Below, piece after piece: positions 35,722-43,337 of a DNA stretch of 64,000 bases. The DNA comes from Paenibacillus sediminis (GTDB lineage Bacteria; Bacillota; Bacilli; Paenibacillales; Paenibacillaceae). The stretch is taken from the NCBI RefSeq assembly GCF_017873765.1, contig NZ_JAGGKP010000005.1, forward strand, positions 62,001 to 126,000, written 5' to 3'. The position numbers and the translations under genes are program-made. The notes under the pieces were generated by a model. It was not told where the DNA came from. It saw nothing but the letters and a program-made list of their open reading frames with translations, and did not search any database. Numbering within the stretch: the first letter of the stretch is position 1; every line of letters begins with the position of its first letter.

Positions 35722-36198
35722 TTATAACAATGCTTTAATTTTGTTCTCGAATTTAGCTGGTTCCGTGTTCGGAGCAAAACGGTCAACGACTTTTCCATTT
35801 CGGTCCACAAGAAATTTAGTGAAATTCCACTTGATCGATTTTGAGCCTAGAATGCCAGGCGCTTCTTCTGATAAATATTTGAAGAGAGGGTGAGCGTTGC
35901 TGCCTTTTACATCAATTTTCTCGAACATTGGGAAGGATACTCCGTAGTTTAATTCACAAAATTCAGCGATTTCTTCGTTGCTTCCAGGCTCTTGTTCGTT
36001 AAACTGATTGCTCGGGAAACCTAATATTTCAAGGCCCTGATCATGATATTTATTATATAATTCCTGCAAACCTTTATACTGCGGTGTAAATCCGCATTTG
36101 CTCGCCGTGTTCACAATGAGAAGCACTTTGCCTTTGTATTCCGAAAGATCTTTTTCCTCATGACGAATTGTTGTTACTTTATAATCGTAAATGCTCAT
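35722..36198 (-). CDS. Glutathione peroxidase family thiol peroxidase
   Basis: A 158-residue peroxidase that reduces hydroperoxides, in most bacteria with thioredoxin as donor. The active-site cysteine is in [12 protein letters not shown] near residue 35 (cysteine, not selenocysteine). The glutamine is in [12 protein letters not shown], and the tryptophan is in [12 protein letters not shown], completing the catalytic set. ATG 36198 is preceded by GGGAGGGAAG. It is a single gene between two terminators. Confidence 0.93.
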   Translation of the reverse strand: MSIYDYKVTTIRHEEKDLSEYKGKVLLIVNTASKCGFTPQYKGLQELYNKYHDQGLEILGFPSNQFNEQEPGSNEEIAEFCELNYGVSFPMFEKIDVKGSNAHPLFKYLSEEAPGILGSKSIKWNFTKFLVDRNGKVVDRFAPNTEPAKFENKIKALL

Positions 36199-36342
36199 AT
36201 GCCGAACTTCCCTCCCTTAAATAAATTTTATACAATTTAATTTTACAAAATAAAAATCAAATGTCAAATGTAAACAACTTTATACTTGAGGCCTGTAACA
36301 ATAATTGCAACTTTTCCGATGCTTATCCGTTATTACTCATAA

Positions 36343-36456
36343 AATAAAATTACGGAAGGGGATTGCTTACGCGTTGAAGTATTCAATCCGAATATTTTAG
36401 AAGGCAAGAAACGCGGTCAGCTAGGTTCTGTGCTTGATATTCTCTTTGGCGGTTAA
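36343..36456 (+). other. Unexplained short open frame, possible gene relic
   Basis: In 36199-36574 no recognised gene is seen. One frame (stop at 36340-36342 to stop at 36454-36456) reads VEVFNPNILEGKKRGQLGSV and ends LDILFGG. It has a protein-like look, and GGAAGGGGA lies at 36354-36362, but no ATG, GTG or TTG in this frame follows that site. It may be a decayed gene or a leader with an unusual start codon. No family is recognised. Confidence 0.25.
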
Positions 36457-36574
36457 TCGAGCAAATGCGACAAGAAATATCTAAATTTTGAGATGAGTTG
36501 ACATCATGCTGAAAATTCATTAATATGTCTAAGTACTTAAGGTGCGTTGAAATTTATGATAATGGGTGATGCAT

Positions 36575-36853
36575 ATGTCCTACAGACCGAATATAACGAA
36601 CTTGAAACTGGCCAGCAGTAATGAAAAAGACGGATTATATGAGTTTATTATTACGATGGCTGACGGAACGGAGTGTCGCTCAGTTTTTCACCGTCATCCT
36701 AAATGGAAAATGACAGCTATTAGCCGTTTGCTGAATATACCTTGTCCTGTATGCCGCAAAGATTTTATTTGCAAATGTATGGAGAAATATGTTGGTGACT
36801 TGGAACAGCAAATTGAAGATCATAAGTGGATCGAGAAAGCGATTGCGCAGTAA
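36575..36853 (+). CDS. Small hypothetical protein with C-terminal Cys motif
   Basis: About 92 residues from ATG 36575, which follows GGGTGAT; earlier in-frame GTG 36566 and ATG 36569 are possible. The first half looks like a small beta-rich domain (YEFIITMADGTECRSVFHRH). The second half has CPVC and CKC motifs that could hold one zinc ion, then a charged helix. No family is recognised. A perfect terminator hairpin follows at 36881-36912. Confidence 0.6.
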   Translation: MSYRPNITNLKLASSNEKDGLYEFIITMADGTECRSVFHRHPKWKMTAISRLLNIPCPVCRKDFICKCMEKYVGDLEQQIEDHKWIEKAIAQ

Positions 36854-36880
36854 TTATTTAACAAGATAGATCGGAACATG

Positions 36881-36912
36881 AAAACGCGGAAGATAAATCT
36901 TCCGCGTTTTTT
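36881..36912 (+). terminator. Rho-independent terminator
   Basis: AAAACGCGGAAGA pairs with TCTTCCGCGTTTT around a TAAA loop and is followed by more T. It ends the small Cys-motif gene. Confidence 0.88.
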
Positions 36913-36937
36913 GCTACAGCATTGGGGGCGATCGGCA

Positions 36938-37378
36938 GTGATAACGAATCAACTGAAAGCAGATAAGCAATCATCAGATTATTATTCTATTGTGCTCATT
37001 GATGGTGTATGTCATTTATGTCAGTGGATAACCCGGTTTATCATTTTGCGGGATCCTAGACATAAGTTTCGCTTTGCGTCGATTCAGTCGGAGTTTGGGC
37101 AGCGGCTGCTTGACGAGAAAGGTTATTCCGCGGACCCGCTAGCATCGTTCATACTGATAGAAAATGGAACGATCTATACGCATTCCACAGGCGCTCTTCG
37201 AATTGCTAGATCATTGTCGTTCCCTTGGCCGCTAGCTTGTGTATTCATTATTGTGCCTCGATTTATTCGCGATAGAGTATACCGTTACATTGCTCGGAAT
37301 CGCTACCGCTGGTTCGGGAAAGATGAACAGTGTTTAGTACCGACCCCCGACATGAAAGATCGTTTTCTGTCACAATAA
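36938..37378 (+). CDS. DCC-family (DUF393) thiol-disulfide oxidoreductase-like protein
   Basis: About 146 residues of the DCC family, named after its DxxCxxC motif, seen here as DGVCHLC. LRDPRHKFRFASIQSEFG and the C-terminal YRYIARNRYRWFGK segments are typical. Members are predicted thiol-disulfide oxidoreductases of unknown partner. The frame is open to ATG 36878, but those codons are the hairpin of the preceding terminator, so GTG 36938 (with GGGGG upstream) is a better start. It is convergent with the secreted nuclease gene. Confidence 0.82.
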   Translation: MITNQLKADKQSSDYYSIVLIDGVCHLCQWITRFIILRDPRHKFRFASIQSEFGQRLLDEKGYSADPLASFILIENGTIYTHSTGALRIARSLSFPWPLACVFIIVPRFIRDRVYRYIARNRYRWFGKDEQCLVPTPDMKDRFLSQ

Positions 37379-37401
37379 AATGTCCGCCGTTATTTGTTCG
37401 A

Positions 37402-38181
37402 TTAGCGAGGTGCGTGAAAGCCAGCCGACAAAGCTTCTTTTTCGGAGCAAAACCATACTTCCGGTTTCGTGTTATCATACGAGGGAGAGCTGGGGGTATG
37501 ATAAATTTTGTCCCCTTTTGCATTGATATTGCCTTTAATTTTGCATCCATTGGAAGGCTTGACCGGAGTGGTGTGTGCTCCTTTATTGTCTCCCCCAGTC
37601 GTTTGCGAGGATATCATATTGTGAATTGTAGACCTCTTAGTCCTCATAACCTCGGGATGGAATCCGTTATCCTGCGCATAGTTTTCAATCTGCCATATTC
37701 CGATCCGCTTTTTCTGACTTTCCTTTTGAATCGCTTCAAAGCGGTCTACATATCGAACGTTTGGCGGATAAATGTAGGCTACGCGCGCGAGACCTTTTTC
37801 AAGCAGTGATTCTTGCAGCATTTTCCCATCAACATATACATAAGCGAGCAGTCTGGAATATTTATCATGGTTCGGTCCAATATCAAATTCCAGTTCGAGG
37901 GTGTTCGCGCCTTCAACCATTTTTTTCGTAAAAGACTTAGCTTCTTGCCCGAAGGGCTGTTCGCCAAGCTTGGGGTGGGATGTCTCTGGTGTATCAATCA
38001 GCAGAAACCGCACGGTTCGGGGCTTCCCATTGTAAATGACACTGATCGTATCGCCGTCAATGGCGTGATCTAGTTTGACAGGAACTCTTTTAATATGAAG
38101 GTCTTCTTTCGCAGAGGTACTGCAGCCAGTAACCAGGAAAATGGTTAGAAAAAATACGCTGAGAAGTCGAATGAATTTCAT
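37402..38181 (-). CDS. Secreted thermonuclease-family (SNase) lipoprotein
   Basis: A 259-residue lipoprotein with lipobox VTGC at residues 17-20. The staphylococcal nuclease domain covers about 36-170, with DHAIDGDTISV, RFLLIDTPE and DKYSRLLAYVYV carrying the metal and catalytic residues. The C-terminal domain, from about 210, has GCKIKGNI, IYHTP and WFCSEKEALSAGF, a small Cys-paired module often attached to secreted nucleases. It should degrade DNA or RNA outside the cell or at the membrane. The start is ATG 38181. Confidence 0.9.
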   Translation of the reverse strand: MKFIRLLSVFFLTIFLVTGCSTSAKEDLHIKRVPVKLDHAIDGDTISVIYNGKPRTVRFLLIDTPETSHPKLGEQPFGQEAKSFTKKMVEGANTLELEFDIGPNHDKYSRLLAYVYVDGKMLQESLLEKGLARVAYIYPPNVRYVDRFEAIQKESQKKRIGIWQIENYAQDNGFHPEVMRTKRSTIHNMISSQTTGGDNKGAHTTPVKPSNGCKIKGNINAKGDKIYHTPSSPSYDNTKPEVWFCSEKEALSAGFHAPR

Positions 38182-38349
38182 GTTGTCACACTCCGAATTA
38201 GATGTAAATGATGCTATATTATAGCATGAATAGCGAATGTATGTTTGGCAATGTTAAATTGAATAGTGTCATATATTATTCTGTAAAATATTTGTTGATA
38301 ACCAAATATGGTTTATGTTATTCTAGCTGTAAAAATATTGTAGCTAACG

Positions 38350-38404
38350 GAAGCACCGTTCAATATACTGCGATCAGCGCAGTTTTTGACGGTGCTTTTT
38401 TTTG
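38350..38404 (+). terminator. Terminator-like hairpin in the leader of the Tad operon
   Basis: AAGCACCGT near 38352 pairs with ACGGTGCTT near 38391-38399 and T8 follows. A second stem, ACTGCGATCAGCGCAGT, lies inside. No gene is recognised upstream on this strand within 38182-38350, so it is either a leader attenuator for the Tad operon or the end of a small RNA. Confidence 0.6.
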
Positions 38405-38433
38405 TTGTCTGATCGAGGAAGGAGATATGACGG

Positions 38434-39579
38434 ATGGTTCCCATTAAAGTGGTGTTGGCTGTACAAGATGATCAGTACATCGAGCCGTTTCTGCATTACG
38501 TTCACAGCAGTGAGTACAGCGATCGTCTAAGGATAAGCGCTTTTTCTCATATAGATTCTTTTATCGAATGTATATCAGGAACCGACAAACCTGATTTCAT
38601 TGTTGCCGAATCTCATTTTGTAGAACAGATGGAGAACGAAGGATCGTCTCTTCCATATGTGATGTTAAGTGAAAGCGACAAAGGAACGACTCAGGGAAAA
38701 GAGTTGAACAAATATCAACCTCTAAATCTTCTTCTGGATGCAGTAATCGAAGCTTATAAGGGGCAGTCATCGATTGTAAGGGCAAGCAATGAACGAAAAG
38801 CGGCTATAATAGCTGTTTATTCTGCAATAGGCGGAAGCGGCAAGACAACGGTCGCTCTTAACATGGCGAAGCAACTTGGATTTCAAGGGTTGAATGTTTT
38901 TTATTTGAATTTAGAAACGGTGAACAGTGCTGCCCTATATTCTCTTGAGAGCGAAGGTTCTCGCACTGGAAAAGGTTTATCCAGACTACTGTATGATCTT
39001 ACAGCGGCGGAAGAAGGGCAGGATTGCTCGGCACTTTCTGTACAGCCTTATGTTGTAACTCAAGAGGCGTTGAGAAGTGATATCTTTGAACCACTTGGCA
39101 ATCTGAAAGAGCTGCTGCAGATGAATAAGGAAGATACCGTTCAATTGCTTAATCTAATCGCGACTAATGGTTCTTATGATGTCGTTATTGTGGATGTGGA
39201 TTCATTGCCTCATGAGAGAGTTGACGCAGTGTTAGAGCATTGTGATGATCTCATATGGCTGTTGCTTGATGATTTCATAAGCATGTTCAAGTCTAGTAAG
39301 TGGCTCGATTATTTGGCACGAGTGGATGGACAGGCATATGCAAGATTGTTTCACAAGACGAGATTTATTGTGAATCGCTATGTTGGGAATTTGGCTAATC
39401 AGCCTCCGCATGCAGACATGATTGTAAGTGGAGTTCTTCCTTATATTCCATCTTGGAAGCAAGTAAGTCAGGGGGAGTTGGTTATTAGTTCACCAATCTT
39501 TCAGCGTGAAATATTAAAGCTCTGTCACAGCATCATCGGAGAGCGGGCTGGAGTTTTGGCAGGAGGTCATGCCCCTTGA
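38434..39579 (+). CDS. tadZ: TadZ/CpaE-like pilus assembly ATPase
   Basis: A 381-residue protein with a degenerate receiver-like N-terminal domain (about residues 1-110) and a MinD/ParA-type ATPase domain with the deviant Walker A SAIGGSGKTTVALN near residue 130. TadZ positions the Tad pilus machine at the cell pole and recruits other components. The typical receiver phospho-acceptor pattern is not obvious. ATG 38434 follows GGAAGGAG by nine bases. It is first in the operon and overlaps the tadA gene by 4 bp. Confidence 0.85.
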   Translation: MVPIKVVLAVQDDQYIEPFLHYVHSSEYSDRLRISAFSHIDSFIECISGTDKPDFIVAESHFVEQMENEGSSLPYVMLSESDKGTTQGKELNKYQPLNLLLDAVIEAYKGQSSIVRASNERKAAIIAVYSAIGGSGKTTVALNMAKQLGFQGLNVFYLNLETVNSAALYSLESEGSRTGKGLSRLLYDLTAAEEGQDCSALSVQPYVVTQEALRSDIFEPLGNLKELLQMNKEDTVQLLNLIATNGSYDVVIVDVDSLPHERVDAVLEHCDDLIWLLLDDFISMFKSSKWLDYLARVDGQAYARLFHKTRFIVNRYVGNLANQPPHADMIVSGVLPYIPSWKQVSQGELVISSPIFQREILKLCHSIIGERAGVLAGGHAP

Positions 39580-40793
39580 TTAATGAGGAGCTGTTCAGAG
39601 AACTGCGCAGTGAAATTCGTGCTGGCCTTGACGTAAGGTCGTCTATAGGTGACGAAGAGCTAATCCTTTTCATTGAACAGCGGGTGTTCGGCAACCGTAA
39701 GTTGCAAGAGTTAACGGCACATGAGAAACGGACATTGATTCGCAGAGTGTTCAACTCGTTTCGTGGGCTTGATGTGCTGCAGCCGCTAGTTGATGATCGA
39801 ACCATTACTGAAATTATGATTAACAGTCACGACGAAATCTTTATAGAACAACGAGGAGAAGTTCGCAAATTGCCTGTTCAATTTGAATCCAGAGAAAAGT
39901 TGGAGGATATTATTCAGACGATAGTGGCTGGGGTAAATCGAATTGTAAATGAATCGTCTCCCATCGTCGATGCGAGGCTAAAGGACGGTTCGCGTGTCAA
40001 TATCGTACTGCCGCCGATTGCGCTCAAAGGACCTACGATGACAATTCGTAAATTTCCCGAAAATCCGCTTAGCATGGACGATTTAGTAGAGCTTGGGGCG
40101 CTCAGCGATGAGGTGGCTGTCTTTTTGCAGAGACTTGTTCGCAGTAAGTACAACATCTTCATTAGCGGCGGAACGGGGTCAGGGAAGACGACTTTTCTAA
40201 ATGCATTATCGCAATACATCCCTGCTGACGAAAGAGTCATTACGATTGAAGATTCTGCTGAACTGCAAATCGTAACCGTGCCTAATTTAGTATCTTTGGA
40301 GACACGCAACGCCAATACAGAAGGGCGGGGGGGCGTACCCATTCGCGATTTAATTCGTTCTTCCTTGCGGATGAGACCTAATCGAATTGTTGTAGGAGAG
40401 GTGCGTGGAAGTGAGGCACTGGATATGTTACAAGCGATGAATACTGGGCATGATGGAAGCTTATCGACTGGGCATAGCAACAGTGTTAAGGATATGGTCA
40501 GCCGGCTTGAGACGATGGTGTTAAGTGGAGCCGAACTTCCCATTCAAGTTATCAGGCAGCAAATTAGCTCGGCAATTGATATATTTGTTCACTTATCTAG
40601 GCTTCGGGATCGATCGCGCCGAGTTGTGGAAATTTCTGAAGTCATCGAAATGAAGGAAGGAGAAGTTGTACTGAATCCGCTGTACCATTTTCAAGAGGAA
40701 GGAGAACGGGACGGACACATTATTGGTAAGCTCGTGTCTACCGGAAATCATCTTCATCATACAGATAAGCTGAGAATGGCAGGGATTTTGTAA
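39576..40793 (+). CDS. tadA: TadA/CpaF-type pilus assembly ATPase
   Basis: A 405-residue secretion ATPase that powers assembly of Flp pili. Walker A is ISGGTGSGKTTFLNAL near residue 196. Walker B and the histidine box follow as RIVVGEVRGSEALDMLQAMN, then TGHDGSLSTGHSNS. The N-terminal domain includes DRTITEIMINSHDEIFIEQRG. It starts with TTG 39576, overlapping the tadZ stop, with GGAGGT nine bases upstream. It should work with the two TadB/TadC membrane proteins that follow. Confidence 0.95.
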   Translation: MINEELFRELRSEIRAGLDVRSSIGDEELILFIEQRVFGNRKLQELTAHEKRTLIRRVFNSFRGLDVLQPLVDDRTITEIMINSHDEIFIEQRGEVRKLPVQFESREKLEDIIQTIVAGVNRIVNESSPIVDARLKDGSRVNIVLPPIALKGPTMTIRKFPENPLSMDDLVELGALSDEVAVFLQRLVRSKYNIFISGGTGSGKTTFLNALSQYIPADERVITIEDSAELQIVTVPNLVSLETRNANTEGRGGVPIRDLIRSSLRMRPNRIVVGEVRGSEALDMLQAMNTGHDGSLSTGHSNSVKDMVSRLETMVLSGAELPIQVIRQQISSAIDIFVHLSRLRDRSRRVVEISEVIEMKEGEVVLNPLYHFQEEGERDGHIIGKLVSTGNHLHHTDKLRMAGIL

Positions 40794-40802
40794 GGAGGTA
40801 AG

Positions 40803-41555
40803 GTGATCATGACACTTCAAGATTATACGGTGTATAAGCTTTCAATTCGAGAAAGAACGCTTTGTATCGTCATTGGATCTGCAATCTTTTTTGCTGTAGG
40901 ATACTTGTTCTATCATCAATGGCTTATTGCTATGATGTTATCTTTCGCTGGGATGCTGGTACCCCGATTTTGGAACAAACATATGCTTAAGCAGCGGAGA
41001 TCTGCGATGAGTTTACATTTTAAGCAGGCGCTTTATTCACTCTCATCATCTCTTGCAGCAGGGCGATCGGTGGAGAATAGTTTCCGTGAAGCTGCACAGG
41101 ATTTGAAGATGTTAATTCCGGATTCGGATAATGATCTGATAACGGAGCTACACATAATTTGTACAAAAATGGAGTATGGTCAGCCCATCGAAGAAGCTCT
41201 GCAAGATTTCAGCCGCCGGGCAGCGATTGAGGATATAACGAATTTTGCAGATGTATTCACTGCCTGTAAGCGAACAGGGGGAGATTTGGTTGAAGTAGTC
41301 CGCCGCACATCGACGATCATCGGAGAGAAACTCGATATTCAGCAGGAGTTATCAGTCATGATGGCCCAAAAACGATTTGAGTCGAAAGCGCTGCTTGCTG
41401 CACCTTTCTTATTCCTTATCTTCATGAATTTGACCGCTGCAGATTATATGAAACCCATGTACAGCGGTATTGGTATGGTTGTGTCAACTGTAGGCTTGTT
41501 GATGCTAGGAGTTTGCTTCTGGCTCATCAATAAAATCATGAATGTGAAAATATAA
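40803..41555 (+). CDS. tadB: TadB-like type II secretion system F domain protein
   Basis: A 250-residue inner-membrane platform protein with two N-terminal and two C-terminal helices around a cytoplasmic T2SSF domain (LYSLSSSLAAGRSVENSFRE, then FADVFTACKRTGGDLVEVVR). With TadC it forms the platform on which the TadA ATPase acts. The start is GTG 40803 or ATG 40809; AGGAGG at 40793-40798 could serve either. The gene lies 9 bp after tadA. Confidence 0.9.
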   Translation: MIMTLQDYTVYKLSIRERTLCIVIGSAIFFAVGYLFYHQWLIAMMLSFAGMLVPRFWNKHMLKQRRSAMSLHFKQALYSLSSSLAAGRSVENSFREAAQDLKMLIPDSDNDLITELHIICTKMEYGQPIEEALQDFSRRAAIEDITNFADVFTACKRTGGDLVEVVRRTSTIIGEKLDIQQELSVMMAQKRFESKALLAAPFLFLIFMNLTAADYMKPMYSGIGMVVSTVGLLMLGVCFWLINKIMNVKI

Positions 41556-41567
41556 AGGGGGCTAACT

Positions 41568-42440
41568 ATGACCTGGGCATTGGTGCTGGTTCTGCTAGTG
41601 GGCGGTTGGGTGGTGCTGAATCAGCTTTGCGGGCGAAAATACAACCAGTTTAGATCAATTACTATGGCAGGATTAAAGCTTCAGCAAATATCAGCTCCTT
41701 CACTTTTTTTGCTGGACAAGCTGCGCGTATACAACCGTTTACCAGTGCTGTTTTTTAAAATTCAGCGCTCTATTCAAAAGAACTACGGCGTGCAGCACAG
41801 AAGTGCGGAAATGACGATCCTTTTCATGGCAGAAATTTTATCGTACAGTTGGTTGCTTGTGACATTGGGCTGCCTTCTCTCTCTCCTGATGAATGGAGAA
41901 ATAACGGGCTTTGGAATTGGGGTTCTATTAGCTGTGCTTGTTCCGTTCTCCATGATTCAAGATTTGCAGAAGAAGGTTCAGCTGCGTGATCAGGAGATTT
42001 TGCTAGAGCTGCCGGAACTGTTAAATAAAATTATTTTGCTTGTTGGGGCTGGTGAAACGGTACAGCAAGCCATCACGCACTGCGCGCGCCAAAAGCAATC
42101 CGAAGATAATCATCCATTGTACCGAGAAATATTGAAAATGATTCATGAATGGGAGAGTGGTTATTCGTTTCAACAGTCTTTTGATGCGCTAAGCAAACGA
42201 TGCGGTATTCAGGAAGTGTCTATATTTACTACGACGGTGCTGCTAAATTACCGAAGAGGCGGCAATGACTTTGTACTGGCACTTCGTGATTTATCCCGTG
42301 TGTTATGGGAGAGAAGAAAGGCCATTAGTCGCACGAGAGGAGAGCAAGCTTCGTCAAAATTAGTTTTCCCCATGGTACTTATTTTTTTAGTTGTTCTTTT
42401 GTTAGTTGGATCACCTGCTTTTATGATGATGAAAATATAG
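41568..42440 (+). CDS. tadC: TadC-like type II secretion system F domain protein
   Basis: A 290-residue paralog of the preceding gene. It has an N-terminal membrane helix, a helical pair around residue 90-125, a T2SSF domain (LLELPELLNKIILLVGAGET) and a C-terminal helix. AAGGGGG lies before ATG 41568. It should pair with TadB as the inner-membrane platform. The pilin gene follows 11 bp later. Confidence 0.9.
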   Translation: MTWALVLVLLVGGWVVLNQLCGRKYNQFRSITMAGLKLQQISAPSLFLLDKLRVYNRLPVLFFKIQRSIQKNYGVQHRSAEMTILFMAEILSYSWLLVTLGCLLSLLMNGEITGFGIGVLLAVLVPFSMIQDLQKKVQLRDQEILLELPELLNKIILLVGAGETVQQAITHCARQKQSEDNHPLYREILKMIHEWESGYSFQQSFDALSKRCGIQEVSIFTTTVLLNYRRGGNDFVLALRDLSRVLWERRKAISRTRGEQASSKLVFPMVLIFLVVLLLVGSPAFMMMKI

Positions 42441-42451
42441 GAGGGTTATCA

Positions 42452-42640
42452 ATGGTAATGAATATTAATAAGGGTATGAAGCGTTTTTGGAATGAGGAAG
42501 ACGGAATAGGAACATTAGAGATGATTCTTATTATTGCTGTTATCGTAGCCATTGCTATTTTGTTTAAAAATGAAATTATTGCGATTGTTCGTAAGCTACT
42601 TGATAACACAAAAGAAAAAACGAATGATTTTATGAATTAG
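42452..42640 (+). CDS. flp: Flp-type type IVb pilin
   Basis: A 62-residue pilin precursor. A short leader ends at Gly18, followed by IGTLE with glutamate at +5 of the predicted cleavage site, then a 17-residue hydrophobic stretch and a charged tail. Cleavage would leave a mature pilin of 44 residues. AGGAGGG precedes ATG 42452. This is the presumed major pilus subunit, processed by the TadV-like peptidase at 46600-47115. Confidence 0.9.
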   Translation: MVMNINKGMKRFWNEEDGIGTLEMILIIAVIVAIAILFKNEIIAIVRKLLDNTKEKTNDFMN

Positions 42641-42646
42641 TGAGCT

Positions 42647-43309
42647 ATGAAAAAGCGCAGCATACTTGATAGTGAGGGAAGTTTCTCCTTAGAGGCTTCC
42701 CTTGTCTTTCCGATTGTATTGTTAGTAACGTTTACGTTGTTGTTCTTCTGCGTGTATATGTATCAAAATGCGATATTAGTCCAAGTAGCTTCATCTGCTG
42801 CGGAACGTGCGGCGTATAGCTGGGATAACAGTCATAAAGATGCACGTAATGGCTCCTTTGCGAAGGGGGAGTATGATTCTCTCTACTGGCGATTAAGTGA
42901 CGATCAGATGCTGGGAGCACTCTTTGGTTTCGCTGGAGTTTCATCTAGACAATCTCTTGCATTGCCTGCAGCAGCTTCGCAGAGCGGGGCCTTATCCGTT
43001 CAGAAAATAGCGAAAGCGGCATCAGGCATTCCATCTGGAATGAGCGGAGAGATGAGCTATGATCATCAACTGATGCTTCGAAAAGTGAATGTTCATCTTG
43101 AACAATTTGTAGATTTACCCGGGATAACGCAGGTAATAGGCGGGAATATGAACAGTGAAGTGAGTTCGGTTGTGACTGAGCCCGTTGAATTTATAAGAAC
43201 CGTAGAGTTAGTGCGTTATTACGGGGCTAAATTTAAAGGGCAAGGAGGACCTGCCATGAATCAAATAGATGCGGCTGCGGTCATCCGCAAACAGGCAAAA
43301 AGCAATTAA
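42647..43309 (+). CDS. TadE-like minor pilin/pseudopilin
   Basis: A 220-residue protein with a pilin-like N-terminus: G11 followed by SFSLE, with glutamate at +5, then the hydrophobic helix FPIVLLVTFTLLFFCVYMY. The rest is an extracytoplasmic domain. TadE-like proteins are minor pilins needed for Tad pilus assembly. It lies 6 bp after the pilin gene. Confidence 0.83.
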   Translation: MKKRSILDSEGSFSLEASLVFPIVLLVTFTLLFFCVYMYQNAILVQVASSAAERAAYSWDNSHKDARNGSFAKGEYDSLYWRLSDDQMLGALFGFAGVSSRQSLALPAAASQSGALSVQKIAKAASGIPSGMSGEMSYDHQLMLRKVNVHLEQFVDLPGITQVIGGNMNSEVSSVVTEPVEFIRTVELVRYYGAKFKGQGGPAMNQIDAAAVIRKQAKSN

Positions 43310-43337
43310 CAAATCTGCTGTAAAGGGGGAGTGACAA

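Noticed and set aside
38208-38447. 79-codon frame before tadZ
   Set aside because: It crosses the leader hairpin and overlaps the tadZ start; no ribosome binding site is seen.
39914-40543. 209-codon frame antisense to tadA
   Set aside because: tadA is certain from Walker motifs, and the antisense frame has no start signal or recognisable motif.
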